From NCBI RefSeq assembly GCF_024228315.1, contig NZ_CP100454.1, forward strand, positions 1,550,001 to 1,614,000: 64,000 nt of DNA. The letters run 5' to 3'. The notes below the pieces were generated by a model that saw nothing but the letters and a program-made list of their open reading frames with translations, searched no databases and had not been told where the DNA came from. This DNA is from Halomarina pelagica. GTDB taxonomy: Archaea > Halobacteriota > Halobacteria > Halobacteriales > Haloarculaceae. Below, one piece after another: positions 25,579-36,488 of this stretch. A program made the position numbers and the translations under genes. Each line of letters opens with the position of its first letter. Positions within the stretch are counted from its first letter, which is position 1.

Positions 25579-26820
25579 TCAGCTCTTCGCGCCGTCGCCG
25601 CGGTCGTCCCGACTCGACGAGGAGGCACCGTCGCCGCCGGAACCGTCCGACTTCGTCGCCTCCGCTCGTTCGACGGCGCGCTTCAGCAGCGACGGGGTCA
25701 GCAACACCGAGACGACGAACACGACGAGGTACGCGACGAAGATCCGGTCGCCGACGATCCCCTGCGCGACGCCGAGCGCCACGATGGCGATCCCCGATTC
25801 GGATCGCGGGAGCAGCGCGAACCCGACGATCAGCGAGTTCTCCCGTCGACCGCCGGCGAGCAGGTTCCCGACGTAGCCCGCCACGAAGTTAGAGAGGAGA
25901 CCGAAGACGGCGAACGCCAGGACGAACGCGTTGAGCCGCAGCGATCCGAGGTTCATCCGCGCGCCGATGGCGACGAAGTAGAGCGGGATGAACACGCCGT
26001 AGGCGATGCCGTACACGTTCGACTGGACGTCCTTCCCCTCGAACCGTGCGTTCGTCGAGAGGATCAGCCCGATGGCGAGCGCGCCGATGAAGTACGAGAG
26101 GTTCACCGCGTCCGACGCGTACCCGAACAGGAAGAGCAGCCCCAGGATCGCGATGAAGTCCGCCTGCCCGACCCGTGACCTCGCGAGGAGCGCGGAGATC
26201 TCGTCGACGAAGAACCGATAGAAGACGGCCGTGCCGACGAAGAAGAGAACCGCCAGCCCGAGCGCGGAGACGGTCGCTTCCGTCCCGCCGCCGACGAAGA
26301 ACAGCGGGAGGATCGAGATGCCGAGCAGGCCGACGACGTCGTCGACGACCGACGCGCCGAGGATCCACCGGCCGTACTGCGTGTCGAGCCTGTCGAGCGA
26401 CAGGAGCGTCCGGACGACCACCGAGACCGACGTCACCGAGAGGACGAGACCGAGATAGAGGCTGGATTCGAAGCCGAAGCCGAACCCGCTCCCCAGCCCG
26501 AACCCGACGAGGAAGGGGACGATCACGCCCGAGAGCCCGACGATCAGGACCGGCCTGAGGGCGGCGAGGAGCCGGTCGAGGTCGATCTGCTGGTACCCCA
26601 CGTCGAAGAACAGCAGCAGCCCGCCGATGGTCGAGATCAGGATGAACGGGTTCGTCGGCCGGACGTTACCGATGAGCGCTAGGACGGAGGGACCGAGGAC
26701 GACGCCCGCGAGGATCTCCCCGAGGAAGCCGGGCTCGCCGAGGCGCTCGACCACTTCGCTCAGGACGAGCGAGAGCAACAGGCTCACGCCGATCACCAGG
26801 AAGATCTCGAGCGAGGCCAT
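25579..26820 (-). CDS. Cation:proton antiporter (CPA2 family, NapA/KefB-like)
   Basis: A 413-residue antiporter with about 12-13 hydrophobic segments. Recognisable parts are GEILAGVVLGPSVLALIG near the N-terminus, the essential double aspartate in GASVVDDVVGLLGISILP (about 157) and the late LLPRSESGIAIVALG. Two Asp in the DD motif suggest an electrogenic Na+/H+ exchanger. The C-terminus is a short charged tail without RCK domains. Expression is probably controlled at the 26861-26877 inverted repeat. Confidence 0.9.
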   Translation of the reverse strand: MASLEIFLVIGVSLLLSLVLSEVVERLGEPGFLGEILAGVVLGPSVLALIGNVRPTNPFILISTIGGLLLFFDVGYQQIDLDRLLAALRPVLIVGLSGVIVPFLVGFGLGSGFGFGFESSLYLGLVLSVTSVSVVVRTLLSLDRLDTQYGRWILGASVVDDVVGLLGISILPLFFVGGGTEATVSALGLAVLFFVGTAVFYRFFVDEISALLARSRVGQADFIAILGLLFLFGYASDAVNLSYFIGALAIGLILSTNARFEGKDVQSNVYGIAYGVFIPLYFVAIGARMNLGSLRLNAFVLAFAVFGLLSNFVAGYVGNLLAGGRRENSLIVGFALLPRSESGIAIVALGVAQGIVGDRIFVAYLVVFVVSVLLTPSLLKRAVERAEATKSDGSGGDGASSSSRDDRGDGAKS

Positions 26821-26860
26821 CTACGGCGACCGCCCCGCGACGACCCCGCTCTCCCCCTCA

Positions 26861-26905
26861 CGTCCCATACTGGGACGGCGATCGGTGCCCGACGACATAA
26901 TTATG
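26861..26905 (-). promoter_or_regulatory. Antiporter promoter with operator at the start site
   Basis: The TATA-like CATAATTATG (26896-26905) lies 20-25 bases upstream of a perfect inverted repeat CGTCCCA-TAC-TGGGACG (26861-26877) on the minus strand. The repeat therefore covers the expected transcription start about 50 bases before the antiporter ATG, the classic position for a repressor site. Confidence 0.55.
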
Positions 26906-26960
26906 CGGCGCGAACGCGCGGTTAATACGTGGTTTCCGCCCGACGTCGCCGCGTCCGCCG

Positions 26961-29210
26961 TCACTGAGCGTCGACGACCGCGACCGTGGCGAGGTTGACG
27001 ATGTCCTTGACTTCGTCGCCGCGCTGGAGGACGTGGACGGGCCGGTCCATCCCCACCAGCATCGGCCCGATCGCCTCCGCCCCGCCGAGGTTGTGCAACA
27101 GTTTGTAGGCGATGTTGCCGGCCTCCAGATTCGGGAAGACGAGGACGTTGGCGGGTTCGTCGAGGTCGGAGAAGCTGTAGGTGCCGGTGAGCATCTCCTC
27201 GACGACCGCCGTGTCCGCCTGCATCTCCCCGTCCACCGGAAAGTCGACCGTCGGATCCGACCGCAACGCGCGGACGGCACGCCGGGGCTTGGCGGTGCCC
27301 TCGTTTCTGACGGAGCCGAAGTCGGAGTACGAGAGGAAGGCGACGCGGGGATCGACGTTGAACCGGCGGGCGAGTTCCGCAGTGTGGCTCGCGATCTCCG
27401 CTAGCACCTCCTCGTCGGGGTCCTGGTTGACGGTGGTGTCGGCGCAGAAGACGACGCGGTTCTTGAAGGTGAGCATGTAGACGCCGGCGGCGTAGTTGGC
27501 GTTCGCGGCGGTGCCGATCACCTGCAGCGGCGCGCGGAGGGCCGTCGGGTAGTGGTGGGTGATCCCCGTGAGCATCGCGTCGGCGTCGCCCATCTCCACC
27601 AGCACGCTCCCCAGGTAGTCGCCGTCGCGCTCGATGAGTTCTCCGGCCTCGCGGCGCGTGACGCCCTTGCGCCGGCGCAGTTCGTGGAGCCGATCGGCGT
27701 ACGGCGCGAGCGACTCCTCCTCCGGGTCGACGATCTCCGGCTCGAAGTCCAGCCCGAGCGACGCAGACAGCTCCCAGATACGGTGACGATCCCCGATCAG
27801 GACCGGTTCCGCGATCCCCTGCTCGAGTAACTGGTAGGCCGCGCGGACGATCTTCGGGTGGTCGCCCTCCGCGAGGACGACGCGCTTCGGGGCGCTCTGG
27901 GCCTTCGAGACGACGATCTGCATCATCTCGCGGGACGTGCCGAGGCGCGCTTCGAGTTCCCGGCGGTACGTCTCTTCGTCGACCTCGGCGCGGGCCACGC
28001 CGCTGTCCATCGCGGCTTTCGCGACCGCGGCGGACACCTCGAAGAGGACGCGGGGGTCGAGGGGTTTGGGGATGATGTACTCGGGGCCGTACTGCAAGGG
28101 CTGATCGCCGTAGGCCTTCACCACCGCGTCCGGCACGTCCCGCTTCGCCAGGTCGGCCAGCGCGCGGGCCGCGGCGACTTTCATGGCTTCGTTGATTTCG
28201 GTGGCGCGGACGTCGAGCGCGCCGCGGAAGATGAAGGGGAACCCGAGGACGTTGTTGACCTGGTTCGGGTAGTCAGAGCGCCCCGTCGCCATGATCACCG
28301 TGTCATCGCGGGCGCTCTTCGCCGTCTCGTAGTCGATCTCCGGTTCGGGGTTGGCCATGGCGAAGACGACGGGGTCGTCGGCCATCGAGCGGACCATCTC
28401 CGCGTCGACGATCCCGCCGACGGAGAGACCGACGAACACGTCCGCGCCCGCCATCGCGTCGCCCACGTCGCCGGGCGGCACGTCCCGCGCGAACGGTTCG
28501 TTGTGGGGGTTGAGGTCGCCCGCCTCGGCGCGCTCCGCCGTGAGGATGCCGTCGATGTCGACCATCGTGACGTTCTCACGCCGGACGCCGAGCGAGACGT
28601 AGAAGCGGGCGGTCGCGGTCGCGGCGGCCCCGGCCCCGGAGAAGACGATGTCGAGGTCGTCGAGGGATTTGCCGGCGATGTCGGCGGCGTTGAGCAGCGC
28701 TGCCCCGGAGATGATGGCGGTGCCGTGCTGATCGTCGTGGAAGACCGGGATGGACATCTCCTCGCGGAGGCGTTCTTCGATCTCGAAGCACTCCGGTGCC
28801 TTGATGTCCTCTAAGTTGATCCCCCCGAACGTCGGCTCCATCGCGGCGACGGACGCCACGACCGCATCCGGGTCGTCGTGGTCCAGTTCGACGTCGAAGA
28901 CGTCGATGTCGGCGAAGCGCTTGAACAGCACGCCCTTGCCCTCCATCACCGGCTTCGACGCCTGCGCCCCGATGTCGCCCAATCCGAGCACCGCAGAGCC
29001 GTTCGAGACGACGCCCACCAGATTGCCCTTGGCGGTGTAGGCGTACGCCTCGTCGGGATCGTCGGCGATTTCGAGACAGGGGGTGGCGACGCCCGGCGAG
29101 TACGCAAGCGAGAGGTCGCGTTGCGTGTTCGTCGGCTTCGTCGTCGAAATCTCGATCTTCCCGGGAGGGGATTCGCGGTGGTAGTCGAGTGAGTCCTCCT
29201 CGATGCCCAT
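26961..29210 (-). CDS. maeB: NADP-dependent malic enzyme with phosphotransacetylase-like domain (MaeB type)
   Basis: A 749-residue enzyme that decarboxylates malate to pyruvate. The N-terminal malic domain (about 1-170) has [14 protein letters not shown], the catalytic Lys region [21 protein letters not shown] and the metal site region [12 protein letters not shown]; about 165-415 form the NAD(P) domain ([14 protein letters not shown]); about 425-749 form a phosphate acetyltransferase-like domain, which in MaeB enzymes is regulatory and senses acetyl-CoA. The ATG is about 30 bases after a TATA-like GTTTTTACC (minus strand, near 29240), so the mRNA may be leaderless. Confidence 0.95.
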   Translation of the reverse strand: MGIEEDSLDYHRESPPGKIEISTTKPTNTQRDLSLAYSPGVATPCLEIADDPDEAYAYTAKGNLVGVVSNGSAVLGLGDIGAQASKPVMEGKGVLFKRFADIDVFDVELDHDDPDAVVASVAAMEPTFGGINLEDIKAPECFEIEERLREEMSIPVFHDDQHGTAIISGAALLNAADIAGKSLDDLDIVFSGAGAAATATARFYVSLGVRRENVTMVDIDGILTAERAEAGDLNPHNEPFARDVPPGDVGDAMAGADVFVGLSVGGIVDAEMVRSMADDPVVFAMANPEPEIDYETAKSARDDTVIMATGRSDYPNQVNNVLGFPFIFRGALDVRATEINEAMKVAAARALADLAKRDVPDAVVKAYGDQPLQYGPEYIIPKPLDPRVLFEVSAAVAKAAMDSGVARAEVDEETYRRELEARLGTSREMMQIVVSKAQSAPKRVVLAEGDHPKIVRAAYQLLEQGIAEPVLIGDRHRIWELSASLGLDFEPEIVDPEEESLAPYADRLHELRRRKGVTRREAGELIERDGDYLGSVLVEMGDADAMLTGITHHYPTALRAPLQVIGTAANANYAAGVYMLTFKNRVVFCADTTVNQDPDEEVLAEIASHTAELARRFNVDPRVAFLSYSDFGSVRNEGTAKPRRAVRALRSDPTVDFPVDGEMQADTAVVEEMLTGTYSFSDLDEPANVLVFPNLEAGNIAYKLLHNLGGAEAIGPMLVGMDRPVHVLQRGDEVKDIVNLATVAVVDAQ

Positions 29211-29280
29211 GGTGCTCCATGTGCGGGGACGGTAAAAACAGGGGTCATCCGAGGGACAGTCGGTCCGCGAGGGACGGTAG

Positions 29281-29320
29281 ATTCGACGGTCCGTGACGGT
29301 CCGTGACGGTCCGTGACGGT
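29281..29320. repeat. Tandem 10-base repeat
   Basis: CCGTGACGGT occurs three times head to tail (29291-29320) after a partial copy (29284-29290). Each junction makes the odd palindrome ACGG-T-CCGT, so the tract is a phased series of inverted repeats with one copy per helical turn. It lies just after the UspA stop and about 45 bases upstream of the malic enzyme TATA box. Confidence 0.6.
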
Positions 29321-29326
29321 TCGTTG

Positions 29327-29773
29327 CTACGACCGGACGAACGTCACCGGACACGGCGCGTTGAGCATCACGTCCTGGGCCGTGCTCCCGAAGACGGCCT
29401 TGCCGGTGGGCGAGCGCTTGCGCCCGCCGACGACGATGAGGTCGGCGTCGACGCCCGTCGCCAGCGAGACGATGCGCTCGCCGTGCGGTCCGACGGCCCC
29501 GCGGATGCTGTACTCGACGCCCGCGTCGTCGAACGCGGACGTGATCCCCCGGACGGTGGCGTGCCGGGAGGCGACCTCGTCGGGGTCGGTCGGCCCGTCG
29601 GGATCGTAATCTAACTGGTCGACGACGGAGTCGAACTCCGACTCGGTGAACACGTGCGCGATCGTGACGGTCGCCCCGGCGGGGCCGGCGATGTCGGCGA
29701 CGGTTCGTGCGAGCGCGTCGATACGGTCTGCGTCTCCCTGCCCGACCGCGAGCAGGACTGATTCGAGCGGCAT
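29327..29773 (-). CDS. Universal stress protein (UspA family)
   Basis: A 148-residue single UspA domain: [18 protein letters not shown] at the start, then [14 protein letters not shown] and the nucleotide-binding type end [22 protein letters not shown]. The ATG at 29773 was chosen because the domain begins there; the frame is open upstream. It lies upstream of the malic enzyme on the same strand but 117 bases and a repeat tract separate them. Confidence 0.88.
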   Translation of the reverse strand: MPLESVLLAVGQGDADRIDALARTVADIAGPAGATVTIAHVFTESEFDSVVDQLDYDPDGPTDPDEVASRHATVRGITSAFDDAGVEYSIRGAVGPHGERIVSLATGVDADLIVVGGRKRSPTGKAVFGSTAQDVMLNAPCPVTFVRS

Positions 29774-29852
29774 GTCGATAGCGAACGCGGCACGGACAAA
29801 CATACTTTCGGAATCTGACACCGAACAAGCAGGTTCGAAGGGGTGCGGTGAG

Positions 29853-30662
29853 TCAGAGCGTCAGCAGGTGCGCATCGCACGCCTCGCAGGCGAGAACGGA
29901 CTGCGGTCCCTCCCGTGGGTCCACGCCGCCGCCGCAGCAGGACGCGGACGACGTCTCGACGATCGGCCCGTCGCAGTCGGGGCAGGAGTCGAGAAACAGC
30001 CGGAACGCCCGTGCCGCGGAGAGCCGCGTCCCGCCGTCGAGGTCGGTGAGGGGTGAGAGCGCACGGACGGCGGCGAGGTCGGCGATCGCGGCGGGGCGAG
30101 GTACCCACGCCCCCTGCTCCGCCGCGGCGGCCCGCGCGTGGACAGCGACGTATCGACGGCCGTCGGCCGAGATGGGCGCGGCGGTCCGGCCCTCGTCGAG
30201 GACCGCGTCGGCCGCGGACGCGAGCGACCCGTCGTCGAGATCGGCGAGCGCCGCCATCTCGCGCTCCCAGCGGTCGCGTACCGCCGGCGAGAGCGCGAGA
30301 TCGTCGCCGTCGACGACGACCGCGCCGGCGGCGATCAGCGCATCGAGTACCCGTTCGCCGTCCCGCCCCTCGGGTGCGAGCGACTCGGCGAGCGGTCGCT
30401 CCGCCGGCGTCCGTCCGAGCGCCGATCGGACGCGCCGGACCAGCGCGGGTGCGAACCGCGGCGTGTACGGGACGAGATACCCACGGAGCGCGATGGCCGC
30501 GCCCCCGGCGACGCCGGCGGTCGCGGCCAGGAGCGGCCGACCGGCCAGCGCGAGCGCGAGGCACGCCGCCGCGAGCAGGCCGCCGTTCGCGACCGTGCAG
30601 GGCCAGCAGCGCCGCTCGCCGGTGTACTCCGGGCGTTCGAGGGCGGTGAGCGGCGAGCGCAT
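29853..30662 (-). CDS. Membrane protein with zinc-ribbon-like cysteine pairs
   Basis: A 269-residue protein. An early CWPC pair (RRCWPCT, about 19-24) precedes two hydrophobic segments (about 27-70). The middle part is helical and Ala-rich. The C-terminus carries CPDC, a CC pair and CEAC ([29 protein letters not shown]), a likely four-to-six cysteine metal site. No named family was recognised, but the pattern recalls haloarchaeal conserved proteins of unknown function. The start at 30662 gives the compact N-terminus [15 protein letters not shown]. Confidence 0.7.
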   Translation of the reverse strand: MRSPLTALERPEYTGERRCWPCTVANGGLLAAACLALALAGRPLLAATAGVAGGAAIALRGYLVPYTPRFAPALVRRVRSALGRTPAERPLAESLAPEGRDGERVLDALIAAGAVVVDGDDLALSPAVRDRWEREMAALADLDDGSLASAADAVLDEGRTAAPISADGRRYVAVHARAAAAEQGAWVPRPAAIADLAAVRALSPLTDLDGGTRLSAARAFRLFLDSCPDCDGPIVETSSASCCGGGVDPREGPQSVLACEACDAHLLTL

Positions 30663-30779
30663 ACGTACCCGTTGCCGCGGAGGGTACTTCAACGTCCCTC
30701 GATGGCGTCCGCCCGACGAGGGCGAGAGGGACGCGGAAACGGGAAGGGTTTACCCCGTCTCCGACGACTAGTACGTTCC

Positions 30780-31877
30780 ATGGAGACGGCAACCCTCGTC
30801 GAGACGTTTCGCGAGGCGGGACTCTCACCGTACCAGGCGAGGACGTACGTCGCCCTCCTCGATCTCGGCGCGGCGGCGGCGACCGAACTGGCCGCCGCCG
30901 CCGACGTCCCGTCGGCGCGGATCTACGACGTCCTGCGCGATCTGGAGACCCGCGGCTACGTCGAGACGTACGAGCGAGAACACCTCTGCGTGCGGGCGCA
31001 CAGTCCGGCGGAGGTCCTGGAGGACCTCCGCTCGCGCGCGAGGGAACTCGAGGCGGCGGCGAACGAGGTCGAGACGCGCTGGGAACAGCCGGACCTCAGG
31101 GGCGCGCGGGCGAGCCTCGTGCGACGGTTCGACACCGTCATCGATCAGGCACAGGCGTTCGTCGAGACCGCGAACCACCAGATCCAGCTCTCGGTGACGC
31201 TCGACGAGTACGAGATGCTCCGACCGGCGCTCCGGGCGGCCCACGAACGGGGCGTCTCCGTTCGCGTCGCCATCCACACGTCGCTCGACGCGTCGCCGCC
31301 GTCCGAATCCCGCTTCGCGGGCGTCTGTACCGAGATCCGCCACCGCCGACTCCCCGGCCCGTTCGTCGCGCTCATCGACCGCCACCAGACCTGTTTCGCC
31401 CACCACGCCGACTCCGTCGATCGCTACGGCGTCCTCGTCGACGATCGCGCGCACACCTACGTCTTCAACTGGTACTTCCAGACCTGCCTGTGGGACCCGT
31501 GGCCGCTCGTCTACTCCGACCGCCCGAGCGACCCCCCGATGGAGTACGTCGACCTCCGCCAGTGCATCCGGGACATCGCCCCCCTGGTGGCCGACGGGGC
31601 GACCGTCCGCGTCGACGTCACGGGGCGCGACCTCGAAACCGGGGAGTCGCGGTCGCTGCACGGCGTCGTGGTCGACCTCCTGGTCGCGGAGGGCATCCCC
31701 GAGGGGGACGTCCCGATGCGGGAACTCGTCGGCCAGGCGGCCATCGTCGTCGAGGGGACGGAGCACGGCGACCGGGCGGGCGACCGACGGCGGTACACCG
31801 TCGGCGGATGGGGCGCGATACTCGAGGAGATCGAAGCGGAGAACGTGACAGTCACCGAGATAGATCACGGCGGGTAG
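30780..31877 (+). CDS. TrmB family sugar-responsive regulator
   Basis: A 365-residue transcriptional regulator. Residues 1-75 form the TrmB winged helix (LVETFREAGLSPYQARTYVAL, VPSARIYDVLRDLETRGYVE); about 80-108 are a dimerising coiled coil; about 110-260 form the effector-binding region (QIQLSVTLDEYEMLRPAL, VALIDRHQTCFAHHADS) and a C-terminal TrmB-type sugar domain follows. Being the first gene before a complete sugar ABC operon it is the probable regulator of it. TTTACC at 30749-30754 is at leaderless distance from the ATG. Confidence 0.9.
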   Translation: METATLVETFREAGLSPYQARTYVALLDLGAAAATELAAAADVPSARIYDVLRDLETRGYVETYEREHLCVRAHSPAEVLEDLRSRARELEAAANEVETRWEQPDLRGARASLVRRFDTVIDQAQAFVETANHQIQLSVTLDEYEMLRPALRAAHERGVSVRVAIHTSLDASPPSESRFAGVCTEIRHRRLPGPFVALIDRHQTCFAHHADSVDRYGVLVDDRAHTYVFNWYFQTCLWDPWPLVYSDRPSDPPMEYVDLRQCIRDIAPLVADGATVRVDVTGRDLETGESRSLHGVVVDLLVAEGIPEGDVPMRELVGQAAIVVEGTEHGDRAGDRRRYTVGGWGAILEEIEAENVTVTEIDHGG

Positions 31878-31906
31878 GGGCGATTCAGTCCCTGATACCT
31901 CGAATA

Positions 31907-31945
31907 GTAGAACAACTACGGCCGTTGTAGTACAGTAATTATATT
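31907..31945 (+). promoter_or_regulatory. Promoter and candidate operator of the sugar transporter operon
   Basis: An imperfect palindrome ACAACTAC-GGCC-GTTGTAGT (31912-31931, six of eight pairs) lies directly before the TATA-like TAATTATATT (31936-31945). An overlapping GTAG-N5-CTAC repeat starts at 31907. The site abuts the TFB/TATA element, about 30-60 bases before the ATG at 31974. It is a candidate binding site for the TrmB protein encoded next door. Confidence 0.5.
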
Positions 31946-31973
31946 GAGGCAAGGGGGTGATTGCAGAGTGGCA

Positions 31974-33440
31974 ATGTCACGAGGTAGCAGTAGGGAGCGG
32001 CAGAACGACGGGGTCTCCCGCCGTCGCTTCATCGCGGCGGCGGGAGCGTCCGGAGTCGCCGCCGGCCTCGCTGGATGCAGCACGATCGGTGCGAATCCGG
32101 AGGGGAAGCGGGTTCAGATGATAGCCGACAGCAACGCGGCTGGCAACGCCGACGCGATCAGGGAGGCGCTCTGGAACGCCGGACTGAACCGGGACGTCTT
32201 CGTCGAGATCATCGCCGGCCCGAGCAACTCGACCTCCCGCCAGTCGCAGTACACGCGGTGGCTGTCGGCGAACCTCGCCGAACCCGATCTCCTGTTGATG
32301 GACAGCGGGTGGACGATCCCGTTCATCGTCCGTCAGCAGATTCTCAACTTCACGAAGAGTGAGGTCATTCCCGATAGTCTGGTCAGTCTGATCGAGAACG
32401 ACTACTTCGACGCCAGCGTGAGCACGGCCAAGCACCCCACGACCGACGACCTCTACGGGATGCCGCTGTTCCCCGACTTCCCGACGATGCTGTACCGTCG
32501 GGACCTGGCGGAGAAGGCCGGCTACAACCCCAAACAGGAGAAGTGGGGGACCGAGTCGATGCACTGGAAGCGGTTCTCGAAGATCACCAAGGATATCAAG
32601 AAACAGAACGAGCTATCGTACGGCTTCACGTTCCAGGCCGACATCTACGAGGGGCTCTCGTGCTGTGACTTCAACGAGTTCATGACGAGCTGGGGGGGCG
32701 CGTACTTCGGCGGACGCGACAACCTGTTCGGCCCGATCGGCGATCGACCGGTGACGGTGGACGAGAAACCGGTCGTCGACGCGATCCGGATGCTCAGATC
32801 GTTCATCTCGGGACCGAACGACCCGCACGCGCTGCCCGGGTACGAGAAGATCTCGCCGCGGGCGGTGCTCTCCTGGACCGAGAACCCGTCGCTCGCGCCG
32901 TTCAGCAACGGTAACGCGTTCGCGAATCGAAACTGGCCGTACGCGATCGTGCAGACGGGCGCAGAGGAGGTCTTCGGGGAGGACCTCGGCGTGATGCCGA
33001 TCCCGTACGCCGTACCGGACTCGAAGTCGAAGTACGAGAACATCGGCGGCCCGGTCGCCGCGCTGGGCGGCTGGCACATGACGGTCAACCCGAACTCGCG
33101 GAACATGGACCTCGCCGTCCAGGTCCTCGAGGCGATGGCGAAGGACAGCTTCAAGTTCAAGCTGTTCGAGATCATCGGCTGGATCCCGCCCGAGCCGAAC
33201 CTGCTCAGCTCGAAACGGGCGAAGGAGGTGCCGATCGTCGGCCGCTACGTCGAGCAACTGCGCGTGGCCGGCGAGAACGCGATCCCGCGGCCGGTGACCG
33301 TCGTCTGGCCCCAGGAGTCGGGGAAGATCGCCCAGCAGGTCCACGCCGGGATGTCCGGCGCGGCGTCGCCCGAGGGGGCGATGAAGAAGCTCCAGTCGCA
33401 GCTCAAGGCCATCGAGAAGTTCAACGATCAGGGGAAGTAA
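31974..33440 (+). CDS. Sugar ABC transporter substrate-binding Tat lipoprotein
   Basis: A 488-residue extracellular binding protein. SRRRFIAAAGASGVAAGLAGC contains the twin-arginine motif and ends in a lipobox with Cys35, so it is folded inside, exported by Tat and lipid-anchored. The mature part is a family 1 solute-binding fold (DLLLMDSGWTIPFI, GMPLFPDFPTMLYRRDLAEKAG, GGPVAALGGWHMTVNPNS). It feeds the two permeases encoded downstream. The sugar cannot be named from sequence. Confidence 0.92.
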   Translation: MSRGSSRERQNDGVSRRRFIAAAGASGVAAGLAGCSTIGANPEGKRVQMIADSNAAGNADAIREALWNAGLNRDVFVEIIAGPSNSTSRQSQYTRWLSANLAEPDLLLMDSGWTIPFIVRQQILNFTKSEVIPDSLVSLIENDYFDASVSTAKHPTTDDLYGMPLFPDFPTMLYRRDLAEKAGYNPKQEKWGTESMHWKRFSKITKDIKKQNELSYGFTFQADIYEGLSCCDFNEFMTSWGGAYFGGRDNLFGPIGDRPVTVDEKPVVDAIRMLRSFISGPNDPHALPGYEKISPRAVLSWTENPSLAPFSNGNAFANRNWPYAIVQTGAEEVFGEDLGVMPIPYAVPDSKSKYENIGGPVAALGGWHMTVNPNSRNMDLAVQVLEAMAKDSFKFKLFEIIGWIPPEPNLLSSKRAKEVPIVGRYVEQLRVAGENAIPRPVTVVWPQESGKIAQQVHAGMSGAASPEGAMKKLQSQLKAIEKFNDQGK

Positions 33441-33441
33441 C

Positions 33442-34422
33442 ATGGCATCAGAGACACAAGTCAAGGGTGGAGCACAGCAACGATCGGGAGCGTACGCCGG
33501 CCTCGTCCAGTGGCTAGAGACGCTGAACGACGCCCAGTTCGCCTATCTGCTGCTGGCGCCGGTGTTCATCCTGCTCGGGATCATCGCGTTCTGGCCGCTC
33601 GCCAGCACGTTCGTCATCTCGCTGCACGCAGACAGCCTCCGGAGCGCCGCGCAGGTCGGCGAGTTCGTCGGATTCCGTAACTACGTGGCGCTGCTGACGG
33701 GACAGCTCGCCACGGTGGCGCTGCCACAGCCGTTCTTCGATCTGAGTCGACCGTTCCAGAGCGCGCTGATCGTGACGGCGATCTTCACCGTCGTCAGCGT
33801 CTTCTTCGAGACGATCATCGGGTTCGGGCAGGCGCTCGTACTCGATCAGGACTTCCGGGGACGGCGGTGGGTCCGCGTCGCGATCATCCTGCCGTGGGCG
33901 GTGCCGCTCGTCATCCAGGGGATGATCTTCTACCTCCTGTTCCAGCCCGGTCTCGGGGTCGGCGCCGACCTCCTCAACAGCTACGGGTTCTCCCAGACGC
34001 CGCTGGTCAACAGCTCGGAGGCGCTGGCGCTCGTCATCGTGGCCGACGTCTGGAAGACGACGGCGTTCATGGCGCTGCTGATCCTGGCCGGCCTCCAGAG
34101 CATCGACCGCAACCTCTACGACGTCGCGCGGGTCGCGGGGGCGTCGAAGTGGCAGCAGTTCAAGATGATCACCTTCCCGCTCGTGCTCCCCACCGTGCTG
34201 GTGGCGCTGCTCTTCCGGACGCTCGCGGCGGCGAAGGTCTACGGCCTCATCGAGACGATGACCGGGTGTACGACGGTCCCGTCGCTGTCCTGTCTCGTCG
34301 TGACGACGTTCAGTTCGCGGCGGTACGGCACCGCGGCCGCGGTGGCATTCGTGACCGCGATCATCATCGGGGCCATCGTGTCCATCTACGCGGTCAAGTA
34401 CTACCGCGGGGAGGTGTCGTGA
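33442..34422 (+). CDS. Sugar ABC transporter permease 1 (MalF/UgpA-like)
   Basis: A 326-residue permease with six core helices. The ATPase-contact EAA loop is visible as YDVARVAGASKWQQFKMITFPLVLP (about 226-250). It starts one base after the binding protein stop. CUT1 systems use two such permeases, here followed by a MalG-like one, and import oligosaccharides or glycosides. Confidence 0.92.
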   Translation: MASETQVKGGAQQRSGAYAGLVQWLETLNDAQFAYLLLAPVFILLGIIAFWPLASTFVISLHADSLRSAAQVGEFVGFRNYVALLTGQLATVALPQPFFDLSRPFQSALIVTAIFTVVSVFFETIIGFGQALVLDQDFRGRRWVRVAIILPWAVPLVIQGMIFYLLFQPGLGVGADLLNSYGFSQTPLVNSSEALALVIVADVWKTTAFMALLILAGLQSIDRNLYDVARVAGASKWQQFKMITFPLVLPTVLVALLFRTLAAAKVYGLIETMTGCTTVPSLSCLVVTTFSSRRYGTAAAVAFVTAIIIGAIVSIYAVKYYRGEVS

Positions 34423-34423
34423 G

Positions 34424-35338
34424 ATGGCGAGCGAGACGAACGACGCCGGTCCGTTCACCCGGTGGGTGCAGGGTTCGATTAAGGACCCCCAGAAGACCTA
34501 TCGAGCGATGTTCTACGTCGCGATGGTCTTCTTCCTGGTCACGACGCTCTTTCCGTTCTACTGGCTGCTCGTCGTGGCGCTGACGCCGGAGAGCATGCTG
34601 TTCGACATCGGGCTCACCCCGAACGGGTTCAACCCCGAGGCGTTCGTGACGGTGTTCCAGCGGGTGCCGTTCCACGTCTACATGTTCAACAGCTTCGTGA
34701 TCGCCATCTCGACGACGATCATGGTGCTGGCGCTCGCCAGCATCGCGGGGTACGTCTTCGGACGGCTCGAGTTCCGCGGCCGCGGCGCGCTGATGCTCGC
34801 CGTCCTCGTGATCTCGTACTTCCCGCCGGCGACGTTCCTGCTGCCGCTGTTCCGCCTGTTCACCGGGAACATCGAGATCCTCGGGGTGAACAGCCCGATG
34901 CTGTTCAACACCCCCTTCGCGATCATGCTCCCGACCGGGGCGCTCTACATGCCACTCTCGATCTTCATCCTGACGACGTTCTACAGTCAGATCCCCGACG
35001 GGCTGGAGGACGCCGCCCGCGTCGAGGGATCGACTCGGCTCGGCGCGCTGTTCCGCGTCATCATCCCGCTGTCGGCACCGGGCGTGGCGACGGCCGGCGT
35101 GTTGACGTTCATCTACGTCTACAACGAGTTCTTCTTCTCGTTCCTGATGACGAACGGACAGGCCGGGAACTGGGCACCGCTCGTCTGGGGGATCCTGAGC
35201 TACCAGACGCAGTACACCGCGTCGTACAACCTGATGGCGGCGGCGAGCATCATCGGCGTGCTGCCGGTCGCCATCCTCGTCGTCGTCGCACAGGAGAAGA
35301 TCGTCAGCGGCCTCACGGCCGGGGCACTCAAGGAGTGA
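34424..35338 (+). CDS. Sugar ABC transporter permease 2 (MalG/UgpE-like)
   Basis: A 304-residue permease with six hydrophobic segments. The EAA loop reads LEDAARVEGSTRLGALFRVIIPLSAPG (about 189-215), and the conserved NSFVIAISTTIMVLALASIAGY precedes it. The start lies one base after the previous stop. It pairs with permease 1. Confidence 0.92.
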   Translation: MASETNDAGPFTRWVQGSIKDPQKTYRAMFYVAMVFFLVTTLFPFYWLLVVALTPESMLFDIGLTPNGFNPEAFVTVFQRVPFHVYMFNSFVIAISTTIMVLALASIAGYVFGRLEFRGRGALMLAVLVISYFPPATFLLPLFRLFTGNIEILGVNSPMLFNTPFAIMLPTGALYMPLSIFILTTFYSQIPDGLEDAARVEGSTRLGALFRVIIPLSAPGVATAGVLTFIYVYNEFFFSFLMTNGQAGNWAPLVWGILSYQTQYTASYNLMAAASIIGVLPVAILVVVAQEKIVSGLTAGALKE

Positions 35339-35344
35339 TACATC

Positions 35345-36487
<1,143 letters not shown>

Positions 36488-36488
36488 C

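Noticed and set aside
29211..29828. Upstream extension of the malic enzyme frame
   Set aside because: It is Arg-rich, antisense-like across the UspA gene, and the conserved malic enzyme N-terminus begins at 29210.
30138..30779. Long upstream extension of the TrmB frame
   Set aside because: It lies antisense to the zinc-ribbon-like gene; the TrmB winged helix begins at the ATG 30780, which has its own TATA-like element at leaderless distance.
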